A stretch of DNA of 64,000 nt, from NCBI GenBank assembly GCA_964419545.1, contig CAYQQU010000010.1:58235-122234 (forward strand). The letters run 5' to 3'. Below are positions 50,001-58,993 of this stretch, in pieces. Each line of letters opens with the position of its first letter. Within the stretch, counting starts at the first letter, position 1. The notes under the pieces were generated by a model, which saw only the letters and a program-made list of their open reading frames with translations, ran no database searches and was not told the origin of the DNA. Made by a program: the position numbers and the translations under genes. Source of the stretch: CAYQQU01 sp964419545. GTDB lineage: Bacteria; Bacteroidota; Bacteroidia; Chitinophagales; Saprospiraceae.

Positions 50001-51770
50001 CTACCGGTCTTCGCCGCCGGTAGATTGCATCTGCCGCCCTCCTGTATCATTTCCTCCTAATCTGACCACCGCACTCGGCCGGTACCCGATCCGGTGCGCA
50101 AGGGCGGCTGCTTCCTGCCCGGGCGATACCGCCAGCGGCCCCGTATAGACGTTCCACCCTTGTTCCGGTTGGTCCTGATCAGGCGCCAGGAGCCGGTAAC
50201 CGATGGAGGCGCCCGGCGTAGCACAGGTGATCCGCAAAAGGCCGTCTTCTCTGTGCAGGACCGGCTGCTCGGTGGTCGGCTGTTTCATCTCCGGCCAGAA
50301 TTGCCGGATGAGCTCCGGCTCCGGTTGCAGGTTCCGGTCGTTCATTACCGCCACCCACTGCCGGCAGGCCGTGCGCAGTTCTTTTAGCTTTTCCGCGTAA
50401 GCAGGATCGTCGGCCAGGTTGTTGATCTCATGCGGATCGGCCGATACGTCAAAGAGTTCTTCGCGCGGCTTGGAGGTCCGGAACCATTGCGCCTGTACGT
50501 CGGTCAAAGCGTCTGCCGCCCGCAGCCGGTACAGCTCCTGCATGATCGGCATCTGATCGCGGTAGGGGATGGGCAGGAAAAAGGGCTTTTCGGGCGCGTA
50601 GTATTTGAGGTATTTGAATCGTTTATCCCGCGCGGCCCGGATGGCGTCATACGATGAATCGAAACGGTCGGCCGCAGCAAAAATGTACGGCCGTTCTTCG
50701 GCGGCCCGGTAGGGGCCCAGAAAAGCCCGGCCGTCGAGATGAGCCGGAGGCTTTATTCCCGCCAAAGACAACACGGTCGGCGCGAGGTCGATGAAACTGA
50801 TCAGTTGGTCTGACCGCTGCCCGGCAAACGGCTGTCCGGGGAAACGAATGATCAGCGGGGCGTGAATACCCGCGTCATAGAGCAGTCTTTTCTGGCGGGG
50901 CAGGGGCCCGCCGTGGTCGGTATACCAGAAGATGACGGTCTTTTCCAATAAGCCGTCTTCCTCCAGTTGCTGCAACACCTTGCCGACCTGAAAATCCATC
51001 TCCTTGACGTTCGAATACAGGCGGCGGATGTCCTGACGCCCCACCTCCGTATCGGGCAGATAAGGCGGTACGGGAACGTCGAGGTCCGCATCGACCCAGA
51101 GCGAATCGCCGGCTTTGCTCCAGATGCGCGACTCGTGGGTCACTTCAAAATTGAACACCGCAAAAAACGGCTGGCCGGGGGCGCGGCGGCGCCAATGGGC
51201 CTCCCGGCTGCTTTCATCCCAGGCGGTGACGGCTTTCCGAAACTGGTAGTCTTCCTTGGCGTTGTTGGTGCAATAGTAGCCCGCTGCCCGGAGGTGCTCG
51301 CTCATCATCTTGACGCCCGGCGGCGGGACGACTTCGTAAGGGATGACGCCTTCCGGCATGTTCCTGGCCGCCGCGGCCAGGGCCTCCGGCGATACCTCGG
51401 GGGCGTACCAGGGGCCCGTACGCATGTGGTTGGCGCCGATGTGCGTGGGATACATGCCGGTGATGATGGCCGCCCGGGCAGGGGCGCAAACGGGCGCCGG
51501 GGAGAAGAAGTGGTCATAACACACCCCCTGCGCCGCGAGCTGGCTCAAATGGGGGGTAGCCACCGTCGAGTCACCGAAAGCGGGCAGGTAGGGGCTGAGG
51601 TCTTCCGCCACCAGCCACAGGATGTTCGGCCGAAAATCGAGGGCCGGGTCGATTGCGGTGGCCGGCGCAGCTCCTTGTTCCTCGACAGGGGGAGAACAGC
51701 CCGGACTGAGGCCTATCAGTGCGAAAAATAAGAAGAGGTGGAGACCAGGAAATACGCTTTGCCGCTTCAT
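50001..51770 (-). CDS. Type I sulfatase, probable lipoprotein
   Basis: 589 residues. Signal peptide with an imperfect lipobox ending at Cys25. Sulfatase domain: FRPNILWLVAEDLSPYL at the start (metal-binding Asp), formylglycine site Cys95 in VCAPARAAIITGMYPTHIG matching C-x-P-[SA]-R, and FWYTDHGGPLPRQK further on (metal and sulfate ligands). Closest known group: N-sulfoglucosamine sulfohydrolase-like enzymes that remove sulfate from host or algal polysaccharides. The Cys must be oxidised by a maturase encoded elsewhere. Convergent with the biotinyl gene. Confidence 0.93.
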   Translation of the reverse strand: MKRQSVFPGLHLFLFFALIGLSPGCSPPVEEQGAAPATAIDPALDFRPNILWLVAEDLSPYLPAFGDSTVATPHLSQLAAQGVCYDHFFSPAPVCAPARAAIITGMYPTHIGANHMRTGPWYAPEVSPEALAAAARNMPEGVIPYEVVPPPGVKMMSEHLRAAGYYCTNNAKEDYQFRKAVTAWDESSREAHWRRRAPGQPFFAVFNFEVTHESRIWSKAGDSLWVDADLDVPVPPYLPDTEVGRQDIRRLYSNVKEMDFQVGKVLQQLEEDGLLEKTVIFWYTDHGGPLPRQKRLLYDAGIHAPLIIRFPGQPFAGQRSDQLISFIDLAPTVLSLAGIKPPAHLDGRAFLGPYRAAEERPYIFAAADRFDSSYDAIRAARDKRFKYLKYYAPEKPFFLPIPYRDQMPIMQELYRLRAADALTDVQAQWFRTSKPREELFDVSADPHEINNLADDPAYAEKLKELRTACRQWVAVMNDRNLQPEPELIRQFWPEMKQPTTEQPVLHREDGLLRITCATPGASIGYRLLAPDQDQPEQGWNVYTGPLAVSPGQEAAALAHRIGYRPSAVVRLGGNDTGGRQMQSTGGEDR

Positions 51771-51859
51771 CAGGGGTGCTGTTTTTGGAGAACCGTCTAT
51801 TGCTGCTGTTCCGATTCCATATGAAGATAACTATTTGATCCCGTCGCCGTTTCAAAAGT

Positions 51860-52495
51860 ATGAACGATTTAGTAAAGCATCTTTTCTCCGGCGCCCGGCC
51901 TTTCTTCGAAGAACGAGGCTTTCAGTACCGGCCGGCGGTGCAACAATTCCGGCGCGAGGCGCCGGGCGGCTTCCAATGCGTCATCTTTTCCGCCACGGCC
52001 TATGCGGATACCGTCGTCTTTGAAGCGCACCTGGGCATCCGCCTGGAGAGCGTCGAAGGGCTGGCTTTCCCCTACACCAACGGCTTGCCCGGCTTCAGCG
52101 CCGATAGCATGACGCTGGTAACGCCTGCTGCGCGCCTCCGGGGCAAGCGCTTCGAACGCCGCCAACTCGACAGCCTGGCAGCGGCCGACGCCGCCCTGGC
52201 AGCGACCTTCCGCTTCCTCGAAGCCGATGGATTGCCTTTTCTCAACCGTTACAGCGACCTGCCCGCAATGGACGAGCTCTACAATTCCGAACCGATGCGC
52301 CCCCTCGACCTGGTGCACAACCAGACCAACCGCTGTCTGCGCGGCGTTACCCTGGCCCGCCTCGCCGGTCGCGACGATTTCGACCGGCTCGTGCGCATTT
52401 ACCGTCAGCAGCTGAATATCCTGCACGCGCCCGACTTCGCGGTGCGAAAATACGAGGAACTGGTGCGCTTTCTGCGCAGCTATTCACCGAATTGA
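51860..52495 (+). CDS. Hypothetical protein
   Basis: 211 residues, no signal peptide or membrane segment. Mixed alpha/beta, with a start (MNDLVKHLFSGARPFFEERGF) and a strand-rich middle (FQCVIFSATAYADTVVFEAHLGIRLESV). I do not recognise a family. It is divergent from the sulfatase. A real gene by its long, clean frame and codon use; function unknown. Confidence 0.72.
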   Translation: MNDLVKHLFSGARPFFEERGFQYRPAVQQFRREAPGGFQCVIFSATAYADTVVFEAHLGIRLESVEGLAFPYTNGLPGFSADSMTLVTPAARLRGKRFERRQLDSLAAADAALAATFRFLEADGLPFLNRYSDLPAMDELYNSEPMRPLDLVHNQTNRCLRGVTLARLAGRDDFDRLVRIYRQQLNILHAPDFAVRKYEELVRFLRSYSPN

Positions 52496-52720
52496 TCCCG
52501 GCGTACAAACGACAGCTGGCGCCGCAGATCAGTCCGCGGTACCTGGCGCACTTGGCAACTTATACGGTGATCGCAGTGCTTGCTCCGGTCGATAAACGAG
52601 AGCCCGGACTGACGCCTTATTTACAAAAACGCAGAAAGTTGGCGCGGGAGGGGATTCATATTCTGGAAATAGACCTGATCCGAAGAGTATATTCCGTACC
52701 TCCGGCACGGAAGACCCTTG
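52496..52720 (+). pseudogene. Remnant of a DUF4058-family gene
   Basis: The frame from 52496 gives LAPQISPRYLAHLATYTVIAVL, then PVDKREPGLTPYLQKRRKLAREGIHILEIDLIRR, which is the characteristic C-terminal part of DUF4058 proteins (SP-x-NK-x-pG, YL-x-KR, EIDLLR). The usual N-terminal part (about 100 residues) is missing and the sequence stops after about 75 residues, next to a 91 bp inverted-repeat element at 52721. A decayed gene. Confidence 0.6.
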
Positions 52721-52811
52721 TGGTGTGTAACTCCTGTTTTACTTTGAAGATCAATTGCTTAAATGTGATTTTCAGCAGAAATTTTTTATGAGAAACTCGT
52801 GTTACACACCA
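52721..52811. repeat. Family 7 inverted-repeat element (91 bp)
   Basis: TGGTGTGTAAC and GTTACACACCA are perfect 11 bp inverted ends. Adjacent to the truncated DUF4058 remnant. Single copy in the window. Confidence 0.7.
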
Positions 52812-53001
52812 ATCTTTCGAAACAATCTACCAATATCTTGCGCCTCCGGCGCTGCGAATTAAGAAATGCTTACTGCCAAACTGAGAATCGCTGCCTTTTT
52901 GCCCGATACCTTCCTGACGCTCACTATCTGGTGGCTTTGACCCGGGCCGCCCCCGGCCCTACCGCGCTATGGGGGCTCGATATTCGGGATGCTTGACCTG
53001 G

Positions 53002-53153
53002 CCCGGATTATTCATGGATGCATCTATTGCCGGCCGCCATTCTGCCCCGCTCACTCACCGTATCCGGGGATACCTGACTGCAGCAGGTGTCGCCCTCCTG
53101 CGCGAACGCCAGCCTGTCAATCGTCATGACGGAGAACCCGTGAATAGTTCGGG
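53002..53153. repeat. Family 1 inverted-repeat element (copy E, 152 bp)
   Basis: CCCGGATTATTCATGG at the left and CCCGTGAATAGTTCGGG at the right, interior gccggccgccattctg and cactcaccgtatccgggg as in copies B and C. It joins directly to the truncated family 2 half that follows. Confidence 0.82.
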
Positions 53154-53222
53154 TCAGGATCGAGGTAAAAACGGGGATTTTTCCTGCTTTTTTGAGATCC
53201 GAAAATTAAATGCAATTGCCCT
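53154..53222. repeat. Family 2 element, right half
   Basis: aggatcgaggtaaaaacg, then ggatttttcctgc, and aaaattaaatgcaattgccct at the end. The left half is missing at the junction with family 1 copy E, so one element has probably been cut by the other. Confidence 0.75.
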
Positions 53223-53311
53223 GGGGTTCCCTGTTTTCTGTTTTGATTTTTCCGAACTTTTCTCTATTTACTCGTATATAGTATTGTATGGCCTTGGGGC
53301 CTCACCCAATC

Positions 53312-53342
53312 TTTGACAGTAACGGGATGGAAATAAGGTTTG
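53312..53342 (+). promoter_or_regulatory. Possible promoter upstream of treS
   Basis: TTTG at 53312 and, after 18 bases, TAAGGTTTG, close to but not exactly TAnnTTTG (one base longer). A weak candidate. Confidence 0.3.
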
Positions 53343-53421
53343 CCCAATTAGGGATGGCCAAAGGAGCACCCAAAAAGTAAACCTTATTTTTAGCCCATTA
53401 CTTTTTACCAAGACAAGAAAA

Positions 53422-56400
53422 ATGCCGGAAAAAACTGACCCACTTTGGTTTAAAGACGCCATCATTTACGAATTGCACCTGAAAGCCTTTTTCGATAGCA
53501 ATGCCGACGGCATGGGCGACCTCGGCGGCCTGATGGAAAAGCTGGATTACCTGCAAGACCTCGGCGTGACCGCCGTCTGGCTGCTGCCGTTCTACCCTTC
53601 GCCGCAGCGCGACGGCGGGTACGACATCTCGGATTATTACCGCATCAATTCCGACTACGGCAACATCAAGCAATTCAAGAAGCTGATGAAGATGGCGCAC
53701 AAGCGCGGCCTGCGGGTGATTACCGAGCTGGTGATCAACCACACCTCCGATCAGCACCCCTGGTTCCAGCGCGCCCGCCGCGCCCGGCCGGGCAGCAAAT
53801 ACCGCGACTATTACGTGTGGAGCAACACCACCGAGCGTTATAAGGACGTGCGCATCATCTTCCAGGATTTCGAAAAATCGAACTGGACCTGGGACTCGGT
53901 CGGCGAAGCCTACTACTGGCACCGCTTCTATTCCCATCAGCCCGACCTCAACTACGACAACCCGGCCGTGCGCGAAGAGATCTTCCGCATCATCGACTTC
54001 TGGATCGATATGGGGGTCGACGGCTTCCGCCTGGACGCCATCCCCTATCTGTTCGAACGCGAAGGCACCAACTGCGAAAACCTGCCCGAGACACACCGCT
54101 TCCTCAAGGAATTGCGCGCCCATGTCGACCGCAAACGCAAAGACGTACTGCTGCTGGCCGAAGCCAATATGTGGCCGGAAGATTCCGCCTCGTATTTCGG
54201 CGACGGCGACGAGTGCCATATGAATTACCACTTCCCGATCATGCCCCGCATGTTCATGGCGCTCAAGATGGAAGATCGCTATCCCATCATCGATATCATC
54301 GATCAGACGCCCGAGATCCCCGAGAACTGCCAGTGGGGGATCTTCCTGCGCAACCACGACGAGCTTACGCTCGAGATGGTCACCGACGAGGAGCGCGATT
54401 ACATGTACCGGGCCTATAATAAAGACGCAATGTCGCGCATCAACCTGGGCATCCGCCATCGCCTGGCGCCGCTGCTCGACAACAACCGCCAGAAGATCGA
54501 GCTGATGAACTGCCTGCTCTTCTGCCTGCCCGGCACCCCCGTGATCTACTACGGCGATGAGATCGGGATGGGCGACAACGTTCACCTCGGCGACCGCGAC
54601 GGCGTACGTACGCCCATGCAGTGGAGCCTGGACCGCAACGCCGGTTTTTCGCGCGCCCACCCTCAGAAGCTGTATCTGCCGCTGATCAACGATCCGGAAT
54701 ATCACCACGCCAGCGTCAACGTTGAAGTGCAGCAGAAAAACCCGTCTTCCCTGTTGTGGTGGACCAAGCGCATGATCGCCGTACGCAAGCGCTACCAGGC
54801 CTTCGGGCGAGGCGACATCCGTTTCCTGTCGCCGGAAAACGCCAAAGTGCTCGCCTTCACCCGCAGCTATCAGGACGAACACCTGCTGGTGCTGGCCAAC
54901 CTTTCGCGGCACCCGCAGGTAGTGGACCTGGAACTGCCCGATTTCGAACGCTATACGCCGATCGACGTCTTCGGACAGTCGCATTTTCCGGCTATCGAAC
55001 GCGGCCTCAACCGCTTCATGCTCGGCCCCTACGGCTACTACTGGTTTTTACTCGAACCGGAACAGGCCGGCGCCGATGATACCCTGGCGCCGATTTCCGT
55101 CGCCTGGGAGCCCCACCGCTGGCGCCAACTGGCCAGAGAGGAAGGGCAGACCTTGCTGACCGAAAAGATCCTGCCGTCGTACCTGAAACGCAACGACGCC
55201 TATACCATCAACGACCGGGTGCTGGACCGCGCGGAGCTTTACCGCCTCCGGTCGGTAAGCTACGACGGCGGGCACGCCCTGTTGCTGATCGTCAAGGCTT
55301 TTTTCACGGAAGGGTTCCCCGAGTGGTTGTTCATACCGGTGACCTTCGCCGAAGGCGGTCCGCGGCAGCACCCCGACGCGCCCGGCCCGGAAAGTATCCT
55401 CGCCATTCTCGAAGGAGAAAACCACCGCGGGTATCTCTACGAAGCCACCCATAGCCCGGCTTTCCGCAATTACCTGCTGCTCAGTATGCTCAACGGCAAC
55501 GGGAGGAGCACTCAGGGCTTCCGCTTCGTACGGTCGGGCCCCAAAGTAAAACTCGAAGATATTCCGATGCCGCGCGAGCTGGAAACCAGTGGGAACAACC
55601 TGCCGCTGGCCTTCGGCGATCAGTATTTTCTCAAAATATTCCGGCATCTGGAAGAATCGCCCAATCCCGACCTGGAGATCAATCGCCTCGGCAATGGCAA
55701 CGGGCTGCCCGTACCGGGCTACTTGGGCCACTTCCAGAACCACGCCGACCAGCATTCGCCCTTCATTCTGGCTATGCTGCAACCCTACGTGCCCAACCAG
55801 GGATCGGCCTGGCAATATTTCTACGACGTCTCGAGCCGTTACCTGGAGCGCATCCAGGCCAGGCCCGAACAGATCGAGCTGCCCGAGCCGCCCCGCCAGG
55901 GCGATACCCCGCATAACGGCGACTGGGAAGGCCTGATCGGCGGCATGCCCCCGGTGCGCGCCGCCCTGCTCGGCGAAACCGTAGCCCGCTTTCATTCAGG
56001 AATGCTGAACCGGGAAAAACCTGACTTCGAGCCGGAAGACTTTTCCCTGCACTACCAGCGGTCGCTGTACTCTGCCTGGCAGTCGCAGGCGCGCGCTACC
56101 TTCCAGCAACTGCGCCGCCGGAAAACGCCCTTGCCGAGCCAAGACCTTCTCCAGGAAAAACGCCGCGAACTCAACGCGCGCCTGCGCCGGATCTACGACC
56201 ATAAGATCGACGCGCCCAAAGTGCGCATCCACGGCGATCTGCACCTGGAAAAAGTGCTGTTTACCGGGCGGGAATTCTGCCTGTTCGATTTCGAAGGCGA
56301 CCGCATCAAAAGCTTCAGCGAATTGCGGCTGCGCAAATCGCCCGCCCGCGACCTGTCGAGCCTGATCAGCTCCCTTTACTATGCCGCAGTGGCGCCGCTC

Positions 56401-56676
56401 TGCAACGAGACGGGCATCGAAGCCTTCCAGGAAAGCGAATGGCTGCCCTGGGCCGAAGCCTGGTACGACCACATGAGCGGCGCTTTCCTCAACGGCTACC
56501 TGCCCATCGCTCGCGCCGCCGGGCTCATTCCGGTAGCGACCGACGACTGGCACGTTTTACTCGATACCTTCCTCCTGGAACGGCACCTCTACGAGCTCGA
56601 TTACGAAATGCGCCGCGGCCGCAACTGGGAGGTGATTCCCCTGCGCGCCCTGCTGCGCATGCTGGGCGCCCATTGA
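53422..56676 (+). CDS. treS: Trehalose synthase (maltose glucosyltransferase) fused to maltokinase
   Basis: 1084 residues. N-terminal GH13 enzyme at 1-about 545: nucleophile Asp205 in DGFRLDAIPYL, acid Glu247 in LLLAEANMWPED and Asp313 in FLRNHDELT. It interconverts maltose and trehalose. C-terminal maltokinase at about 560-1084 with catalytic and metal-binding residues in RIHGDLHLEKVLF and LFDFEGD. The fusion (TreS-Mak) is known and makes maltose-1-phosphate, normally used by GlgE. No glgE gene is in this window. Alone on its transcript as far as visible. Confidence 0.95.
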   Translation: MPEKTDPLWFKDAIIYELHLKAFFDSNADGMGDLGGLMEKLDYLQDLGVTAVWLLPFYPSPQRDGGYDISDYYRINSDYGNIKQFKKLMKMAHKRGLRVITELVINHTSDQHPWFQRARRARPGSKYRDYYVWSNTTERYKDVRIIFQDFEKSNWTWDSVGEAYYWHRFYSHQPDLNYDNPAVREEIFRIIDFWIDMGVDGFRLDAIPYLFEREGTNCENLPETHRFLKELRAHVDRKRKDVLLLAEANMWPEDSASYFGDGDECHMNYHFPIMPRMFMALKMEDRYPIIDIIDQTPEIPENCQWGIFLRNHDELTLEMVTDEERDYMYRAYNKDAMSRINLGIRHRLAPLLDNNRQKIELMNCLLFCLPGTPVIYYGDEIGMGDNVHLGDRDGVRTPMQWSLDRNAGFSRAHPQKLYLPLINDPEYHHASVNVEVQQKNPSSLLWWTKRMIAVRKRYQAFGRGDIRFLSPENAKVLAFTRSYQDEHLLVLANLSRHPQVVDLELPDFERYTPIDVFGQSHFPAIERGLNRFMLGPYGYYWFLLEPEQAGADDTLAPISVAWEPHRWRQLAREEGQTLLTEKILPSYLKRNDAYTINDRVLDRAELYRLRSVSYDGGHALLLIVKAFFTEGFPEWLFIPVTFAEGGPRQHPDAPGPESILAILEGENHRGYLYEATHSPAFRNYLLLSMLNGNGRSTQGFRFVRSGPKVKLEDIPMPRELETSGNNLPLAFGDQYFLKIFRHLEESPNPDLEINRLGNGNGLPVPGYLGHFQNHADQHSPFILAMLQPYVPNQGSAWQYFYDVSSRYLERIQARPEQIELPEPPRQGDTPHNGDWEGLIGGMPPVRAALLGETVARFHSGMLNREKPDFEPEDFSLHYQRSLYSAWQSQARATFQQLRRRKTPLPSQDLLQEKRRELNARLRRIYDHKIDAPKVRIHGDLHLEKVLFTGREFCLFDFEGDRIKSFSELRLRKSPARDLSSLISSLYYAAVAPLCNETGIEAFQESEWLPWAEAWYDHMSGAFLNGYLPIARAAGLIPVATDDWHVLLDTFLLERHLYELDYEMRRGRNWEVIPLRALLRMLGAH

Positions 56677-56798
56677 GGCCGGCGCCGGAAATCGCAATTT
56701 TTGCCCGGTACGAGGCCGGGGTGTTTCGCTATCTTGACGAAGCGATCTCACCGGAATCGCCATGGGAATAGTTTTTTATGCCTTAAACCTCTTTCGTT

Positions 56799-57173
56799 AT
56801 GGCTCAACTTCGAATCGCCGCGCCCGTACTCGCTTCTCTCGACATGGCGGAAACCATCGCTTTTTACCGCGATCGCCTGCAGTTTAACGTTTTTTTCCAC
56901 GACGAAAATTACGGGGTAGTCGGGCGCGACCAGATCCAGATCCACTTCTGGAAATGCGACGACCGCATCCATCCTGAGAACACCAGTTGTTACGTACACG
57001 TATCGGGCGTCGACGCGCTCTACGAAGAGATGCAGCAGGTCGGCGTCGTCCACCCCAACGGCGCCCTGGGCGACCGGCCCTGGGGCATGCGCGAATTCGC
57101 CATTACCGACATCCACGGCAATTTGATCAAGTTCGGAGAATCCATACCCGCGCCGGACAAAAGCGAAGGGTAA
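56799..57173 (+). CDS. Vicinal-oxygen-chelate (glyoxalase/bleomycin-resistance-type) protein
   Basis: 124 residues, two beta-alpha-beta3 modules. Begins APVLASLDMAETIAFYRDRLQF, ends GMREFAITDIHGNLIKFGE, typical of the bleomycin-resistance/dioxygenase superfamily; IQIHFW and the Glu near the end (KFGE) could be metal ligands. Reaction unknown. The SDR gene follows after 23 bases on the same strand. Confidence 0.88.
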   Translation: MAQLRIAAPVLASLDMAETIAFYRDRLQFNVFFHDENYGVVGRDQIQIHFWKCDDRIHPENTSCYVHVSGVDALYEEMQQVGVVHPNGALGDRPWGMREFAITDIHGNLIKFGESIPAPDKSEG

Positions 57174-57196
57174 TTCTCGTATTTTGCCGGGAAAAA

Positions 57197-58009
57197 ATGA
57201 AAACACGCATTGCACTGGTTACCGGCGCCAGCCGCGGCATCGGGCTGGGTATCGCCCATGAACTGGGCCTGGCCGGAGCGACCGTTTTCGTGACCGGTCG
57301 CAGCAATCACCGGGACGGGGCGACCGAAAACCTCCCCGGTACGGTGGAAGCCACCGCCGCCCTGGTAACGGAAGCGGGCGGCCGGGGTATCCCCGTCGTT
57401 TGCGATCACACCAGTGAAGCCGATACGGAGCGCCTGGCCCGGGAGATCGCGGAAGCATACGGCCGCCTCGACCTCCTGGTGAACAATGTATGGGGAGGAT
57501 ACGAAAATTACGACCACAACCACTTCTTTATGTCGGCCGCAGAGCAACCGGTATGGCGGTGGGATAAAATGATGGCCACCGGTCCGCGTGCGCACTATCT
57601 CACCAGCCGGTGCTTTTTGCCGCTTTTGCTGCAAAGCGACCGGCCTCTGCTCGTCAATATCTCGGCCGGCGACGCCGGTAAGTTTTTGAGCGATGTCCAA
57701 TACGACGTGGCCAAATACGCCGTGACCCGCCTGGCTTTTGCCCTGCACGCCCGCCATCGCGACGACGGCCTCACTGCCCTGACCGTCTATCCCGGATTTA
57801 CCCGCACCGAGCGGGTGGAGGCCGAAGCGCCGCCCGAGGCGCTGTCGCAAACCCATTCGCCGCGCTTCGTCGGCCGGTGTGTCGTGGCGCTCTACGCCGA
57901 TCCGAATTTCAAGGAAAAAGGCGGCCAGGCTTTCCGGGTGGGTGACCTGGGCGAAGAATATCACCTGGTCGATATCGACGGGAAAAAAGTGACGCCTTTT
58001 TCTCTGTGA
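57197..58009 (+). CDS. Short-chain dehydrogenase/reductase (DHRS1-like)
   Basis: 270 residues from ATG 57197 (MKTRIALVTG); the frame is open farther upstream, without meaning. NAD(P)-binding motif GASRGIGLG, NNVWGGY in place of NNAG, catalytic Ser in NISAGD and YDVAKYA as the Tyr-Lys pair. The NNVWGGYE feature points to the DHRS1 subgroup. Substrate unknown. Directly downstream of the VOC gene, so probably in one operon. Confidence 0.9.
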   Translation: MKTRIALVTGASRGIGLGIAHELGLAGATVFVTGRSNHRDGATENLPGTVEATAALVTEAGGRGIPVVCDHTSEADTERLAREIAEAYGRLDLLVNNVWGGYENYDHNHFFMSAAEQPVWRWDKMMATGPRAHYLTSRCFLPLLLQSDRPLLVNISAGDAGKFLSDVQYDVAKYAVTRLAFALHARHRDDGLTALTVYPGFTRTERVEAEAPPEALSQTHSPRFVGRCVVALYADPNFKEKGGQAFRVGDLGEEYHLVDIDGKKVTPFSL

Positions 58010-58019
58010 TTTGATAACC

Positions 58020-58769
58020 CTATCCCTTCCCTTCCAGCAAAACCTGGAAGAGCACCATCAGCGCCGCTGCGATCGTAAGCACCGCCGCTACTTGTTCTTT
58101 TTTCGCTTTCTCGAGCGCGTCGGGCAGTAGTTCCGAGACGACCATCCAGATCATGGCGCCGGCGGCCAGCCCGAGCCCCAGCGGCAGAAAAGGCTTGAAG
58201 GCGGTGACGAACCAAAAGCTGGGCACGGCAATGAGGGGCTGCGGCAGGCTGGAGGCGATGCTCAGCAGCAGGGCTTCCCAAACTTTGACGCCTTTGGGGA
58301 TCAGCACCAGGCTGATGGCGATGCCCTCCGGAATGTTGTGAACGGCGATGGCGGCGGAGATGAACGCCCCAAACTCGTCGCTTTCACCGAAAGAGACGCC
58401 TACTCCCACGCCCTCGGCAAACGAATGCAGCGTCATTACACCGACGATGAGCAGCGACTGCAGGGCGTCGGCGCCTGTCAGGTTGCCGATGCTCAGCTCG
58501 TCATGCCCGCTGAGCCAGCGCTGACTGACCAGAATAAAGCCCAGCCCGAGCACAACGCCGGCTACCAGGCGATAAGCGCCGCTGTCGAGCCCTTCGTTGA
58601 TCAGCTGAAAACTGGCCGCCAGCATGATCCCGGCCGCCGCCGCCGCCGACCACCCCAGCCAGGGGCGGGGTATCTTTTTAATGAAGAAGAAAGGTACGGC
58701 GCCCAACCCCGTGGCAACGGCGGTGAGCAGGGCGTACAGAAAAACGCGGATAACGGGTTCGTCCCACAT
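58020..58769 (-). CDS. ZIP-family metal transporter
   Basis: 249 residues from the ATG at 58769 (MWDEPVIRVFLYALL); another start at 58799 adds ten residues. Eight membrane helices; TM4 has HSFAEGVGVG and TM5 HNIPEGIAI, the metal-binding His and Glu pairs of ZIP (GufA-type) transporters that bring zinc or other divalent metals into the cytoplasm. Convergent with the SDR gene. Confidence 0.93.
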   Translation of the reverse strand: MWDEPVIRVFLYALLTAVATGLGAVPFFFIKKIPRPWLGWSAAAAAGIMLAASFQLINEGLDSGAYRLVAGVVLGLGFILVSQRWLSGHDELSIGNLTGADALQSLLIVGVMTLHSFAEGVGVGVSFGESDEFGAFISAAIAVHNIPEGIAISLVLIPKGVKVWEALLLSIASSLPQPLIAVPSFWFVTAFKPFLPLGLGLAAGAMIWMVVSELLPDALEKAKKEQVAAVLTIAAALMVLFQVLLEGKG

Positions 58770-58993
58770 ATTTTGGTTTTTAGCCCCACCGTCGATCAAC
58801 GGCGCTTTTATTGAATTGCCTGCGCGCTGGATTTTCCAGAGAACAATAATAAGGCTATGATTTTAAGAAGAAAAAAATCGGGAAATGGTTTGCATAAATC
58901 CAGAGATGCAGCTTTTGTTTTTTGGTTTACCTATTTCCCACTAGGCGTTCGTTGTGAATTTTTTCTAAAAAAGCCATCTTATTGGCAAAAAAT

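Larger units (their letters stand above)
52496..53421. other. Repeat and pseudogene region before treS
   Basis: 926 bases with no intact gene: the DUF4058 remnant, a 91 bp family 7 element, a fragment of a family 5 end (about 52867-52893), family 1 copy E (53002-53153) and the right half of family 2 (53154-53222). The last 200 bases contain the treS promoter region. Confidence 0.65.
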
